Assembly: GCA_015490455.1 (NCBI GenBank)
Contig: WFXU01000064.1
Coordinates: 1 to 40,674, forward strand
Source: Hyphomicrobiales bacterium
Lineage (GTDB): Bacteria > Pseudomonadota > Alphaproteobacteria > Rhizobiales > Devosiaceae
DNA length: 40,674 nt
Direction: 5' to 3'
This document shows positions 27,950-35,873 of this stretch, one piece after another. The notes below the pieces were generated by a model, which had not been told where the DNA came from, did not search any database, and saw only the letters and a list, made by a program, of their open reading frames with translations. The position numbers and the translations under genes were made by a program. Numbering within the stretch: the stretch's first letter is position 1; each line of letters begins with the position of its first letter.

Positions 27950-28375
27950 TTTCTCTCTCAATTTTCCCGCTTTTTCCGCTTAAACGGTCTTTTTCGCGTT
28001 TTACGGCGCTATAGATATCTAAAATCACCTATAGACTTTAACTGGCCTTAAACCAGAGGCCTCAAACTGCATTTAACTCAAAATCACCCATCAATTATGC
28101 CAAAAACCGCACCAAAATAAGCAATAGCAAAATCACGCTAAAAGGCACGCCAAAATATCCCCTTTTGGCCTAATTTTACGGGCGCGCCGTTTATGCTGAT
28201 AAATTCATTTTAAGTCAAGTATTTGTTGGCTGCAATGTTAAATTTTCTGCTTTTTTTGATAAAGAGATGAATTTTAATCCCTAATTTACCGTTAATAGTG
28301 GTTAATTTATACATTTTTTTCAAATGGTAAAAATTTTTATAGTCATATGGAAATTAAATGTATAATCTATGATTC
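27950..28375. promoter_or_regulatory. rplU promoter and leader, divergent from phnD
   Basis: No gene seen. On minus, TTGACT (28218-28213) and CATAAA (28195-28190) are 17 bases apart and could drive rplU, leaving a leader of about 230 bases. The leader contains a hairpin GCCAAAA/TTTTGGC (within 28149-28171) and three copies of GTGATTTT (minus strand; plus-strand AAAATCAC at 28021, 28080 and 28129). On plus, TATAAT at 28361-28366 may serve phnD, with no good -35 and no convincing Pho box. Confidence 0.4.
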
Positions 28376-28447
28376 ATGCCTGTGAGGGAGATAATATATA
28401 AAATAATAAAAACTAATAAAAACAGGGAAATAGATTTGGAGGAAAAT

Positions 28448-29452
28448 ATGAAACTATTAAAAAAACTTCTAATTTCATCAACCGCTATCTCGGCAATGGT
28501 GCTTGGCGCGGCATTTGCCGGGTTAATGGCCAGCACGCCGGCAAATGCGGAAAAAGATTGCCCGCGCGGAGATTTGGATGTTCGCTATTGCGATGTAGAT
28601 GGAGATTTAATTGCCGATATTCCAACTGATCCAAACGAATGGGTGGATCCTGAAACCTTGATTTTTGCCTATACTCCGGTTGAAGATCCGGCTGTTTATA
28701 AAGAAGCCTGGTCTGATTTTCTTGATTATCTGGAAGAAGTAACCGGACGCAAAGTCCTATTCTTCCCAGTGCAGTCAAATGCGGCCGAAATTGAAGCTAT
28801 GCGTTCAGGACGTTTGCATATTGCCGGCTTTAATACGGGCTCAAACCCGCTAGCGGTTAATTGCGCCGGCTTTAGACCATTTACCATTATGGCCAGCCTT
28901 GACGGTAATTTTGGCTATGAAATGGAAATTATAACCTATCCTGGCTCTGGCATTGAAAAAGTTGAAGATATTAAAGGAAAAACACTCGCCTTTACCTCCC
29001 CAACTTCAAATTCAGGATTTAAGGCCCCTTCTGCTATTTTGAAGTCAGAATTTGATATGATACCTGGTCGCGATTTTGAAGCGGTATTTTCCGGCAAGCA
29101 CGATAATTCAATTCTCGGTGTTGCCAATAAGGATTATCCTGCAGCTTCAATTGCCAATTCGGTCAAATCCAGAATGATTTCACGTAATGTTATAGATGCT
29201 GATGATGTTATAACAATCTATAAATCGCAAACATTCCCAACCACCGGCTTTGGCACAGTCTATAATTTACATCCTGACTTACAAGAAAAGGTCAAAGAAG
29301 CCTTCTTTACTTTTGAATGGGAAGGCACCAGCCTGCAAAAAGAATTTGAGAAATCAAATGAAGGTCAGTTCTTGGAAATGAACTATAAGGATTTCTGGGA
29401 AGTTATCCGTAAAATTGATGCTGCAAATGGCGTCACTTATACTTGTAAGTAA
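28448..29452 (+). CDS. phnD: Phosphonate/phosphite-type ABC transporter substrate-binding protein
   Basis: Periplasmic binding protein of the PhnD family. ATG 28448 follows GGAGG; the first 34 residues are a signal peptide (KKLLISSTAISAMVLGAAFA, cleavage after a TPANA-type end). The mature 300-residue part has LIFAYTPVEDP, FFPVQSNAAEIEAMRSGRLH and GKTLAFTSPTSNSGFKAP, the family's ligand-site segments. Ligand may be a phosphonate, phosphite or phosphate; sequence alone does not decide. It heads the phnD-phnC-phnE-phnE operon. Confidence 0.9.
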   Translation: MKLLKKLLISSTAISAMVLGAAFAGLMASTPANAEKDCPRGDLDVRYCDVDGDLIADIPTDPNEWVDPETLIFAYTPVEDPAVYKEAWSDFLDYLEEVTGRKVLFFPVQSNAAEIEAMRSGRLHIAGFNTGSNPLAVNCAGFRPFTIMASLDGNFGYEMEIITYPGSGIEKVEDIKGKTLAFTSPTSNSGFKAPSAILKSEFDMIPGRDFEAVFSGKHDNSILGVANKDYPAASIANSVKSRMISRNVIDADDVITIYKSQTFPTTGFGTVYNLHPDLQEKVKEAFFTFEWEGTSLQKEFEKSNEGQFLEMNYKDFWEVIRKIDAANGVTYTCK

Positions 29453-29474
29453 ATAATAGGACAGATTAACCCAT

Positions 29475-29504
29475 TTGGCGCTTTTTCAGACTTAAAAGTG
29501 CCAA
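29475..29504 (+). promoter_or_regulatory. Intergenic hairpin between phnD and phnC
   Basis: TTGGCGCTTTT (29475-29485) pairs with AAAAGTGCCAA (29494-29504): 11 pairs including one G-U, loop of eight. No T-run follows, so it is more likely an mRNA-stabilising or differential-expression hairpin after the highly expressed binding-protein gene than a full terminator. Confidence 0.55.
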
Positions 29505-29537
29505 TTGGGGTGTGTTTGATTAGGGGGTTAATATTTA

Positions 29538-30353
29538 ATGCTTCGTTTGGAAAATTTTACAAAACAATATGCAACCGGGGATATGGCGTTAAAGGGTGTA
29601 AATCTTGAAATATCATCAGGACAAGTAGTGGCATTAATAGGCCCCTCCGGCGCAGGGAAAAGCACGCTTATTCGCTGCATAAACAGGCTTGTTGAACCAA
29701 CATCAGGAAGCGCTTTATTAAATGACATAAATCTTACAAAACTTAGCTCTTCCGCTTTAAGAAAAGCACGTCGGCGCATGGGCATGATTTTTCAGGAATA
29801 TGCGCTGGTTGAAAGGCTTACAGTAATGGAAAATGTCCTCTCTGGCCGGCTTGGCTATGTTGGATTTTGGCGCTCCTGGTTTCGCCTTTTTCCACAAAAA
29901 GATATTGATGAGGCATTTAGGCTATTGCAAAGGGTCGGGCTTGACCATATGGCCGATAAAAGGGCTGATGAATTGTCCGGCGGGCAGCGCCAAAGGGTAG
30001 GGATTGCCCGCGCGCTAATTCAGGATCCGGAGCTTTTGCTTGTTGATGAACCAACCGCAAGTTTAGATCCTAAAACTTCACGCCAAATTATGCGTCTTAT
30101 TACCGAATTATGCACTGAGCGGGGTTTAGCGGCAATAATAAATATTCACGATGTGGCATTGGCAAAAATGTTTGTGCAAAGAGTAATAGCGCTTAGGAGT
30201 GGTGAAATAATTTTTGATGGCTCCCCCGAAGATTTAACGCCCGAAGTCCTTACCAATATTTATGGCGAAGAGGATTGGGAGGCAACCATAAAACAGGAGG
30301 AGAATGGAAATAGTGAAAATGGGGAAGCGGATAAAACCGTCAAGGACAAATGA
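29538..30353 (+). CDS. phnC: Phosphonate-type ABC transporter ATP-binding protein
   Basis: ATPase of the Phn importer. The 271-residue protein has Walker [10 protein letters not shown] (35-43), Q-loop Q86, signature [15 protein letters not shown] (146-160), Walker B LLLVDE (167-172) and H-loop H204. An acidic, Glu/Asn-rich tail of about 25 residues follows. It overlaps phnE by four bases (ATGA). Confidence 0.95.
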   Translation: MLRLENFTKQYATGDMALKGVNLEISSGQVVALIGPSGAGKSTLIRCINRLVEPTSGSALLNDINLTKLSSSALRKARRRMGMIFQEYALVERLTVMENVLSGRLGYVGFWRSWFRLFPQKDIDEAFRLLQRVGLDHMADKRADELSGGQRQRVGIARALIQDPELLLVDEPTASLDPKTSRQIMRLITELCTERGLAAIINIHDVALAKMFVQRVIALRSGEIIFDGSPEDLTPEVLTNIYGEEDWEATIKQEENGNSENGEADKTVKDK

Positions 30354-31165
30354 GTAATGCAGAAACTGCAAATTATAATGGCAGAAAATGGCGTAAACCA
30401 CCCTTTATAAAAAATCCATATAAGCGTTGGTCGCTTATAATAATATCTGTTGTTTATGTGGTTGCAGCCTTTGCAACAATGGAGGTTGATTGGCAGCGTG
30501 CATATGAGGGGTTGGAGCGAGGAGCAAATTTTATTCTTTCCTTTGCTCGCCCCGATTTTGTGACGCGCTTTACCGAAATATCTGAAGGAATTATTGAAAG
30601 TTTAGTAATGGCGCTGGCTGCAACAGTTGTTGGAGTTGCTATTTCTATTCCTATCGCTTTGGGAGCGGCCAGAAATATCTCATTTTTACCAATCTATCTG
30701 ATTTGCCGCATGATTATTGCTATTTCAAGAGCATTAAATGAAGTTATTGTAGCAATTTTAATGGTGGCTATTTTCGGTTTTGGCCCCTTAGCCGGTTTCA
30801 TAACCCTATCTTTTTCAACTATCGGTTTTATCGGTAAATTATTGGCCGAAGAAATTGAAAAATCGAATAAAGTGCAAGCAGAAGCCATCAGATCTACCGG
30901 CAGTTCTTGGATGCAAATGATAAATTATGGCTATCAACCCCAATTTATGCCGCGCCTTATAGGCCTATCTATGTATCGCCTTGATAGTAATTTCCGCCAC
31001 TCCTCAGTGCTTGGCTTAGTTGGCGCGGGCGGAGTTGGCGCGACCTTAAATACGGCCTTTTCCCGTTATGAATTTGATACGGCGGCAGCTATTATTCTGA
31101 TAATAATTGTGCTGGTTGTTCTACTTGAATATCTTTCCTCTCTTATTCGTGCATGGGTGCAATAA
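30350..31165 (+). CDS. phnE: Phosphonate-type ABC transporter permease PhnE (1)
   Basis: A 271-residue inner-membrane permease with an N-terminal span (about 28-46) and a BPD_transp_1 domain (about 80-265). The coupling segment reads [20 protein letters not shown], and [12 protein letters not shown] lies near 225, as in PhnE. It is paired with a second, related permease immediately downstream; such two-permease Phn systems are common in alphaproteobacteria. Confidence 0.93.
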   Translation: MSNAETANYNGRKWRKPPFIKNPYKRWSLIIISVVYVVAAFATMEVDWQRAYEGLERGANFILSFARPDFVTRFTEISEGIIESLVMALAATVVGVAISIPIALGAARNISFLPIYLICRMIIAISRALNEVIVAILMVAIFGFGPLAGFITLSFSTIGFIGKLLAEEIEKSNKVQAEAIRSTGSSWMQMINYGYQPQFMPRLIGLSMYRLDSNFRHSSVLGLVGAGGVGATLNTAFSRYEFDTAAAIILIIIVLVVLLEYLSSLIRAWVQ

Positions 31166-31983
31166 TGGCGGTTAAAATAAATAATAATGGACAAAAAATC
31201 TGGAAAAGACGGGACAGAAGAGCTCAATTGCAAAATTGGGCGCTCTGGCTTATCGGAACGGCAATATTTATGTTTTGCTGGTATCAGATTTCTAAGGCGA
31301 CTAATTGGTATTTTGTTTGGGATGCGGGCAGAATTGCCAGCGATATTGGTTCGCGCGCTATGCCACCCAAATGGAGTTATATAAATGAACTATGGAAACC
31401 ATTATGGGATACAATAAATATAGCCACACTTGGCACATTATTAGCCCTGATTGTGGCTATCCCGATAGGTTTTTTAGCTGCCCGAAATACCACACCAAGC
31501 AAATTATTTGTGCGGCCAATAGCCCTTATTATTATTGTTAGTTCGCGCTCAATAAATTCATTAATTTGGGCTTTATTATTAGTGGCAATTTTGGGGCCGG
31601 GTATTTTTGCCGGCCTGCTGGCAATTGCCATTCGCTCAATCGGTTTTTGTGCCAAATTGCTTTATGAGGCTATTGAGGAAATTGATCGCACACAGGTTGA
31701 AGCAATTAGCGCTACTGGCGCTTCTAATATGCAGATAATGATATATGGGATTTTACCCCAAGTCATGCCTACTCTTGCCGGGCTTTCAGTATTTCGCTGG
31801 GATATAAATATTCGTGAAAGCACAGTGCTTGGTTTGGTCGGGGCAGGAGGAATTGGTCTGCAATTACAGGGTTCACTCAACACTTTGGCCTGGCCGCAAG
31901 TATCGCTTATTATTTTGGTTATTCTATTTGCTGTTTTGATAAGTGAATGGGTTTCGGCAAAAGTGCGCGGCGCCATTATTTAG
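31165..31983 (+). CDS. phnE: Phosphonate-type ABC transporter permease PhnE (2)
   Basis: A 272-residue permease: N-terminal span (about 23-42), then a BPD_transp_1 domain with EAISATGASNMQIMIYGILP as coupling segment and GLVGAGGIGLQL near the C-terminus. Start at ATG 31165 shares one base with the previous stop (TAATG); an ATG at 31153 would add four residues. It ends the operon; no C-P lyase, phosphite dehydrogenase or other phosphonate-degrading gene follows. Confidence 0.92.
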   Translation: MAVKINNNGQKIWKRRDRRAQLQNWALWLIGTAIFMFCWYQISKATNWYFVWDAGRIASDIGSRAMPPKWSYINELWKPLWDTINIATLGTLLALIVAIPIGFLAARNTTPSKLFVRPIALIIIVSSRSINSLIWALLLVAILGPGIFAGLLAIAIRSIGFCAKLLYEAIEEIDRTQVEAISATGASNMQIMIYGILPQVMPTLAGLSVFRWDINIRESTVLGLVGAGGIGLQLQGSLNTLAWPQVSLIILVILFAVLISEWVSAKVRGAII

Positions 31984-32550
31984 ATTATCCGGTTGGTTAA
32001 GGGTAAATTTTGGAAAAAGGTAATTCATGCATTCCCAAAACCGCTTCCCTCCCGATGATTGGCACCGCTGGCCTCGAAGACAATTAGCTTTACTTGGATA
32101 CTTAGGTGCTGAGCCATTTGAACAGCGTCTTGTGGGGTTTGCTATTGTTAGGAAATTGTTCAACCTCGCCTTAAGGACATGTCGCCACATCCAAAATGGC
32201 TTTTGAAATATCGATTCCTATGCTTGCTATTTTAGCCTTAAAACTCGGTTATCCACTCAGGCCACAGAAGAAAAGACGGGGGTGAGTCACACTCTAGTTC
32301 TGTCCATTTCTGAGAAAAAGTTAACCAACATTTCCTGATTCGTTCTTTGCCGCTGGCGGCAAGAAATTTGTGCAATATCTGCCACTGCCGATTTTTTATA
32401 ATAAAGAACTAGTATAATCAGAAGACAAGCTTTCCCTGATTATATTTAAGATTTTGCCGGCGCTATAAAATTTAGATTAATGAAAATATTTTAATAAAAC
32501 TGTGATATTTGGTGGTTGTCACGGCTAAAATTATATGAGAAAAGCAAATT
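31984..32550. other. Intergenic region with decayed insertion sequence
   Basis: Apart from the IS110 remnant annotated separately, this holds no gene. Two inverted repeats are visible: TTTGCCG (32346-32352) with CGGCAAG (32357-32363), and TATAATCAG (32413-32421) with CTGATTATA (32436-32444), the latter perfect. A GAGAA ribosome binding sequence precedes coaD. No clear coaD promoter with both boxes is seen. Confidence 0.55.
32035..32245 (-). pseudogene. IS110-family transposase remnant (N-terminal part)
   Basis: Read on the minus strand, the segment encodes ASIGIDISKAILDVATCP, a stop, GEVEQFPNNSKPHKTLFKWL, then after two more stops and a frameshift IVFEASGANHRE. These match in order the N-terminal DEDD-domain signatures of IS110 transposases: GIDVSK with the first catalytic Asp, F-N-D-like spacing, and VFEATGxYHR with the Glu. 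Only about 70 codons remain, with at least three in-frame stops and one frameshift, so it is dead. The serine-containing C-terminal domain is absent. Confidence 0.75.
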
Positions 32551-33039
32551 ATGAATAAATTAATCGGATTCTATCCCGGATCTTTTGATCCCGTTACAAA
32601 TGGGCATATTGACGTTATTGAAAGGGCCTGCCGGCTTGTTGAAACGCTTTATATTGGTGTTGGTAAACATCATAAGAAACAGCCATTATTAAGCTATAAT
32701 GACAGAATTAGTTTATTAAAACAAACATGCAGCCCTATCGCTAAAAGAACAGAGACCAAAATTCATTATGTTGAGTTTGACGGTCTTATGATAGAGGCTG
32801 CGCGTTCATTTTCGGCCAAATTAATTATTCGCGGGCTGCGCGATACAACCGATTATAATTATGAAATGCAAATGGTTGGCATGAACGGGCAAATGGCTCC
32901 TGATTTACAAACAGTATTTGTTCCCTCCAGCCCGCATGTAAGGCATATTTCTGCTACTCTTGTGCGCCAAATCGCGCAAATGGGAGGCGATATTTCTGCC
33001 TTTGTGCCTGCAATAGTGTTAAAATTTTTGGAGAAATAA
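32551..33039 (+). CDS. coaD: Phosphopantetheine adenylyltransferase CoaD
   Basis: Penultimate step of coenzyme A synthesis. The 162-residue protein has GFYPGSFDPVTNGH (H19 of the TxGH motif), IIRGLRDTTDYNYEMQM, and HISATLVRQIA near 130-140 as the ISSTxxR-type motif. It shares one base with the next start (TAATG). coaD-ppi-ppi-queA is the usual rhizobial order. Confidence 0.97.
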   Translation: MNKLIGFYPGSFDPVTNGHIDVIERACRLVETLYIGVGKHHKKQPLLSYNDRISLLKQTCSPIAKRTETKIHYVEFDGLMIEAARSFSAKLIIRGLRDTTDYNYEMQMVGMNGQMAPDLQTVFVPSSPHVRHISATLVRQIAQMGGDISAFVPAIVLKFLEK

Positions 33040-33644
33040 TGGGCAAAAAAAAATCAGCTTCTGAACAAAAATTAGCTCTTTTAACCTTTTCCTTTGTGCT
33101 GTTATTTTTGTTGTTTGTTTTTACACAATTTTTTTCTTTTTCTAATATTCAGCAGGTAAGCGAAAAACAACGCGATGTTGTTCCGCTCACTTTAACTTTG
33201 AAAAACGGAGTGGTTGAAATTGAATTATGGCGTGATGTAGCCCCAAAACATGTTGAACGTATCGTTAAGCTCGCTAATGATGGTTTTTATGATGGACTTA
33301 CATTTCATCGGGTAATTGAGGGATTTATGGCGCAAAGTGGAGATCCGACCGGAACCGGAACAGGTGGATCTGATTTGCCAGACCTAAAGGCGGAATTTTC
33401 TGATGAACCCTTTGTGCGCGGCAGTCTTGGCATGGCCAGATCTAGTAGTCCCGATAGTGCTAATTCGCAGTTCTTTATCACTTTTGCTGATGCTCCCCAC
33501 CTAAATGGCCAATATACATTATTGGGCAGGGTGGTTTCCGGAATGGAATTTATTGACGCGATCAAAAAGGGTGATAGCGCCAATAATGGTCTTGTAAAAG
33601 ACCCTGATAAAATTATCTCAATGAAAGTTGGTACGGCTGACTAA
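33039..33644 (+). CDS. Cyclophilin-type peptidyl-prolyl isomerase, membrane-anchored or exported
   Basis: A 201-residue cyclophilin with an N-terminal hydrophobic stretch (about 13-33, LLTFSFVLLFLLFVFTQFF), so it acts in the periplasm, anchored or secreted. The catalytic domain (about 48-200) has FYDGLTFHRVIEGFMAQSGD, GTGTGGSDLPD and NSQFFITFADAPHLNGQYT. It is one of two adjacent cyclophilin genes; this one is the envelope version. Confidence 0.92.
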   Translation: MGKKKSASEQKLALLTFSFVLLFLLFVFTQFFSFSNIQQVSEKQRDVVPLTLTLKNGVVEIELWRDVAPKHVERIVKLANDGFYDGLTFHRVIEGFMAQSGDPTGTGTGGSDLPDLKAEFSDEPFVRGSLGMARSSSPDSANSQFFITFADAPHLNGQYTLLGRVVSGMEFIDAIKKGDSANNGLVKDPDKIISMKVGTAD

Positions 33645-33663
33645 TTAAAGTTAGGAATATTAA

Positions 33664-34116
33664 ATGAGTGATGAAAATAATTTAATCTTAGAAACAACAA
33701 AGGGCGAGGTTGTGATTGCGCTACGCCCCGATCTTGCTCCAAAACATGTTGAGCGCATTAAAGAACTAGCCAGCGAAGGTTTTTATGATGGAATTAATTT
33801 TCATCGGGTGATTGATGGTTTTATGGCACAGGCTGGCTGCCCGCACGGCACAGGAACTGGCGGTTCAGACAAGCCCGATTTAGAGCAGGAATTTAGCGAT
33901 GAAAAACATGTTAGGGGAACATGTTCAATGGCGCGCACCGCAGATCCAAATAGTGCTAATTCGCAATTTTTTATCTGCTTTGATGATGCACCATTTTTGG
34001 ATAGGCAATATACAATTTGGGGACATGTTATTTCCGGTATGGAAAATATTGATAAATTAGAACGTGGCGAACCGGTTGCCAATCCGGATAAGATTATTTC
34101 TATGAGAATAGGCTAA
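33664..34116 (+). CDS. ppiB: Cyclophilin-type peptidyl-prolyl isomerase, cytoplasmic
   Basis: A 150-residue cyclophilin without signal peptide: FYDGINFHRVIDGFMAQAG, GTGTGGSDKPD, NSQFFICFDDAPFLDRQYT. It is clearly a paralogue of the preceding gene, 19 bases away, and represents the cytosolic member of the pair. queA begins nine bases after its stop. Confidence 0.93.
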   Translation: MSDENNLILETTKGEVVIALRPDLAPKHVERIKELASEGFYDGINFHRVIDGFMAQAGCPHGTGTGGSDKPDLEQEFSDEKHVRGTCSMARTADPNSANSQFFICFDDAPFLDRQYTIWGHVISGMENIDKLERGEPVANPDKIISMRIG

Positions 34117-34125
34117 TTTAGCTTT

Positions 34126-35205
34126 ATGCTTATAGATGAGTTTGACTTTGAATTGCCAAAGGAAAATGTGGCGCTTTATCCTGTGCGCCCGCGCGATAGT
34201 GCGCGTATGCTGGTTGTTAAAAAAAATGCTGAGCTAATTGACAAATATGTATCTGATCTGACTGATTTTTTAGAACCAAATGATATTTTGGTTATAAATG
34301 ATACAAAGGTAATTCCAGCTGAGTTAGAAGCAATTCGTATTCGTCAAAATTCAGCAAATAAGGTAAAAATTTCGCTCAATCTACATAAAAAAATTGATAA
34401 TTCAAGCTGGGCGGCATTTGCGCGTCCCCTTAAAAGATTAAAGAAAAATGATAGATTAGTTTTCAGAAAAAAAATAGCCGATAGTCAGTTAAATCTGGAA
34501 GATCTAAGCGCCAATGTGGTTACAATAAAAAACGGGCAACTAATAATAAAATTTGATAAAGAAGGAGCCCAGCTTGATGAGGCAATAAAATCTTATGGAG
34601 CCATGCCACTACCCCCCTATATTAGCGCTAGGCGAGCAGCTAATAAGGCAGATTTTGGTGATTATCAGACAATTTATGCCAAAAAAGAGGGTGCTGTTGC
34701 TGCTCCTACGGCCGGGTTGCATTTTAGCGATGAACTATTTGCTAAAATTAAAAAAAAGGGAGTTGGGATAGAAAAATTAACCTTACATGTTGGGGCGGGA
34801 ACATTTTTACCGGTTAAAGTAGAAAATATTAAAGAACATAAAATGCATTCTGAATGGGGTGAAATTAGTGAAAAAACCGTTCAGCAAATATTAACGGCCA
34901 AAGAGAAGGGCGGACGAATTGTCGCGGTTGGCACGACAAGTTTACGCCTGCTTGAAAGTGCAGCCCAAAAGAACGACACTCTTGCCCCCTTTTGCGGCGA
35001 AACAGATATTTTTATCACGCCCGGTTTTAAGTTCCGGTTGGTTGATATTTTAATGACCAATTTCCACTTGCCCCGCTCAACCCTTTTTATGCTGGTTTGC
35101 GCTTTTTCCGGCGTAGAAAATATGCATAAAGCCTATCAGCACGCCATTAAAAATAATTATCGCTTTTATTCTTATGGGGACGCCTCATTATTATTCAGGG
35201 CCTAA
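34126..35205 (+). CDS. queA: S-adenosylmethionine:tRNA ribosyltransferase-isomerase QueA
   Basis: Transfers the ribosyl part of SAM to 7-aminomethyl-7-deazaguanine in tRNA, giving epoxyqueuosine, which QueG then reduces. The 359-residue protein has FDFELPKENVALYP at the start, DILVINDTKVIPAEL, APTAGLHFSDELF and LHVGAGTFLPVKVE. In related genomes tgt, for the preceding step, often follows queA; here it is replaced by the PadR/RND operon. Confidence 0.96.
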   Translation: MLIDEFDFELPKENVALYPVRPRDSARMLVVKKNAELIDKYVSDLTDFLEPNDILVINDTKVIPAELEAIRIRQNSANKVKISLNLHKKIDNSSWAAFARPLKRLKKNDRLVFRKKIADSQLNLEDLSANVVTIKNGQLIIKFDKEGAQLDEAIKSYGAMPLPPYISARRAANKADFGDYQTIYAKKEGAVAAPTAGLHFSDELFAKIKKKGVGIEKLTLHVGAGTFLPVKVENIKEHKMHSEWGEISEKTVQQILTAKEKGGRIVAVGTTSLRLLESAAQKNDTLAPFCGETDIFITPGFKFRLVDILMTNFHLPRSTLFMLVCAFSGVENMHKAYQHAIKNNYRFYSYGDASLLFRA

Positions 35206-35235
35206 CTATTTCCACTCTAATTTTTGAACGAATAT

Positions 35236-35295
35236 AATAATATATATTTGACGAAAATATATATTATTTATATATATCGGTTTGATATATATAAA
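35236..35295 (+). promoter_or_regulatory. PadR/RND operon promoter with two tandem palindromes
   Basis: First palindrome: AATAATATATATTT (35236-35249), five bases, AAATATATATTATT (35255-35268), perfect over 14 pairs. Second: TTTATATATATC (35267-35278), five bases, GATATATATAAA (35284-35295), perfect over 12 pairs. TTGACG (35248-35253) lies at the centre of the first and TATATA (35271-35276), 17 bases on, in the second, giving a promoter wholly inside both. This fits autorepression by the PadR protein encoded nine bases further on. AT-rich runs produce chance palindromes, but the GC-containing centres and equal spacers argue against pure chance. Confidence 0.6.
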
Positions 35296-35303
35296 AAGAA
35301 TAT

Positions 35304-35858
35304 ATGCTTAACATGAATATTCAAACTCTGTGCCTATCAATACTTTATGAAAGAGATGCAACTGGCTATGAAATCAGGCAATTATCAACAAAGGGGGAAT
35401 ATTCCTATTTTGTAGAAGCAAGTTTTGGCTCAATCTATCCAGCCCTAAAGAAACTGGAAAAGGAAGGTTTTGTCACCTCGCGCTATGAAACAGCTAAGGG
35501 CAGCCCAACCAAGAAAATTTTTTCAATAACTGATAAAGGGCGCTCAAAATTTTATAATTCATTATTTGATGAAATAGGGGAAGATATTTTTCGTTCCGAA
35601 TTTTTACTTTTTGCCCGTTTTGTCTCTTTATTGCCAGCCTCTCTTGTTAAACAAAGAATTAATGAAAAAATAGAAAGGCTAAAGAAAAAACGCGAACATT
35701 TATTATCAATATTAAACTCCAAATTGAGTAAGGCCGATATTTGGGTGCTAAATTTTGGCATAGAAATGATAGAGGTTGAAATTAACTATCTTAAGACCCA
35801 TATGCAGCAACTATTGGATATTGCCATAAAGGAAAATATTGCAACAAAAGCGACATAA
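35304..35858 (+). CDS. PadR-family transcriptional regulator
   Basis: A 184-residue PadR protein. Residues 1-80 form the winged helix (LCLSILYERDATGYEIRQL, then FGSIYPALKKLEKEGFVTSR with the recognition helix); residues 90-175 form a helical dimerisation domain (Vir_act_alpha_C type), rich in Lys/Arg/Leu heptads. It probably represses the RND pump genes, starting 16 bases after its stop. An in-frame ATG at 35313 is an alternative start; ribosome binding site is weak. Confidence 0.9.
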   Translation: MLNMNIQTLCLSILYERDATGYEIRQLSTKGEYSYFVEASFGSIYPALKKLEKEGFVTSRYETAKGSPTKKIFSITDKGRSKFYNSLFDEIGEDIFRSEFLLFARFVSLLPASLVKQRINEKIERLKKKREHLLSILNSKLSKADIWVLNFGIEMIEVEINYLKTHMQQLLDIAIKENIATKAT

Positions 35859-35873
35859 TTACTGGACTGACTG

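Noticed and set aside
28300-28316. CtrA-like site TTAATAGTGGTTAA upstream of phnD
   Set aside because: The half sites are six bases apart; CtrA needs TTAA-N7-TTAA. The similar pair near 40614 also has six.
28330-28375. Pho box upstream of phnD
   Set aside because: Only an isolated GTCAT is present; there is no second CTGTCAT-like repeat at the 11-base spacing.
32041-32206. Plus-strand frame starting near 32026 in the phnE-coaD gap
   Set aside because: The minus strand of the same DNA carries recognisable IS110 transposase motifs in the correct order, so the plus frame is chance.
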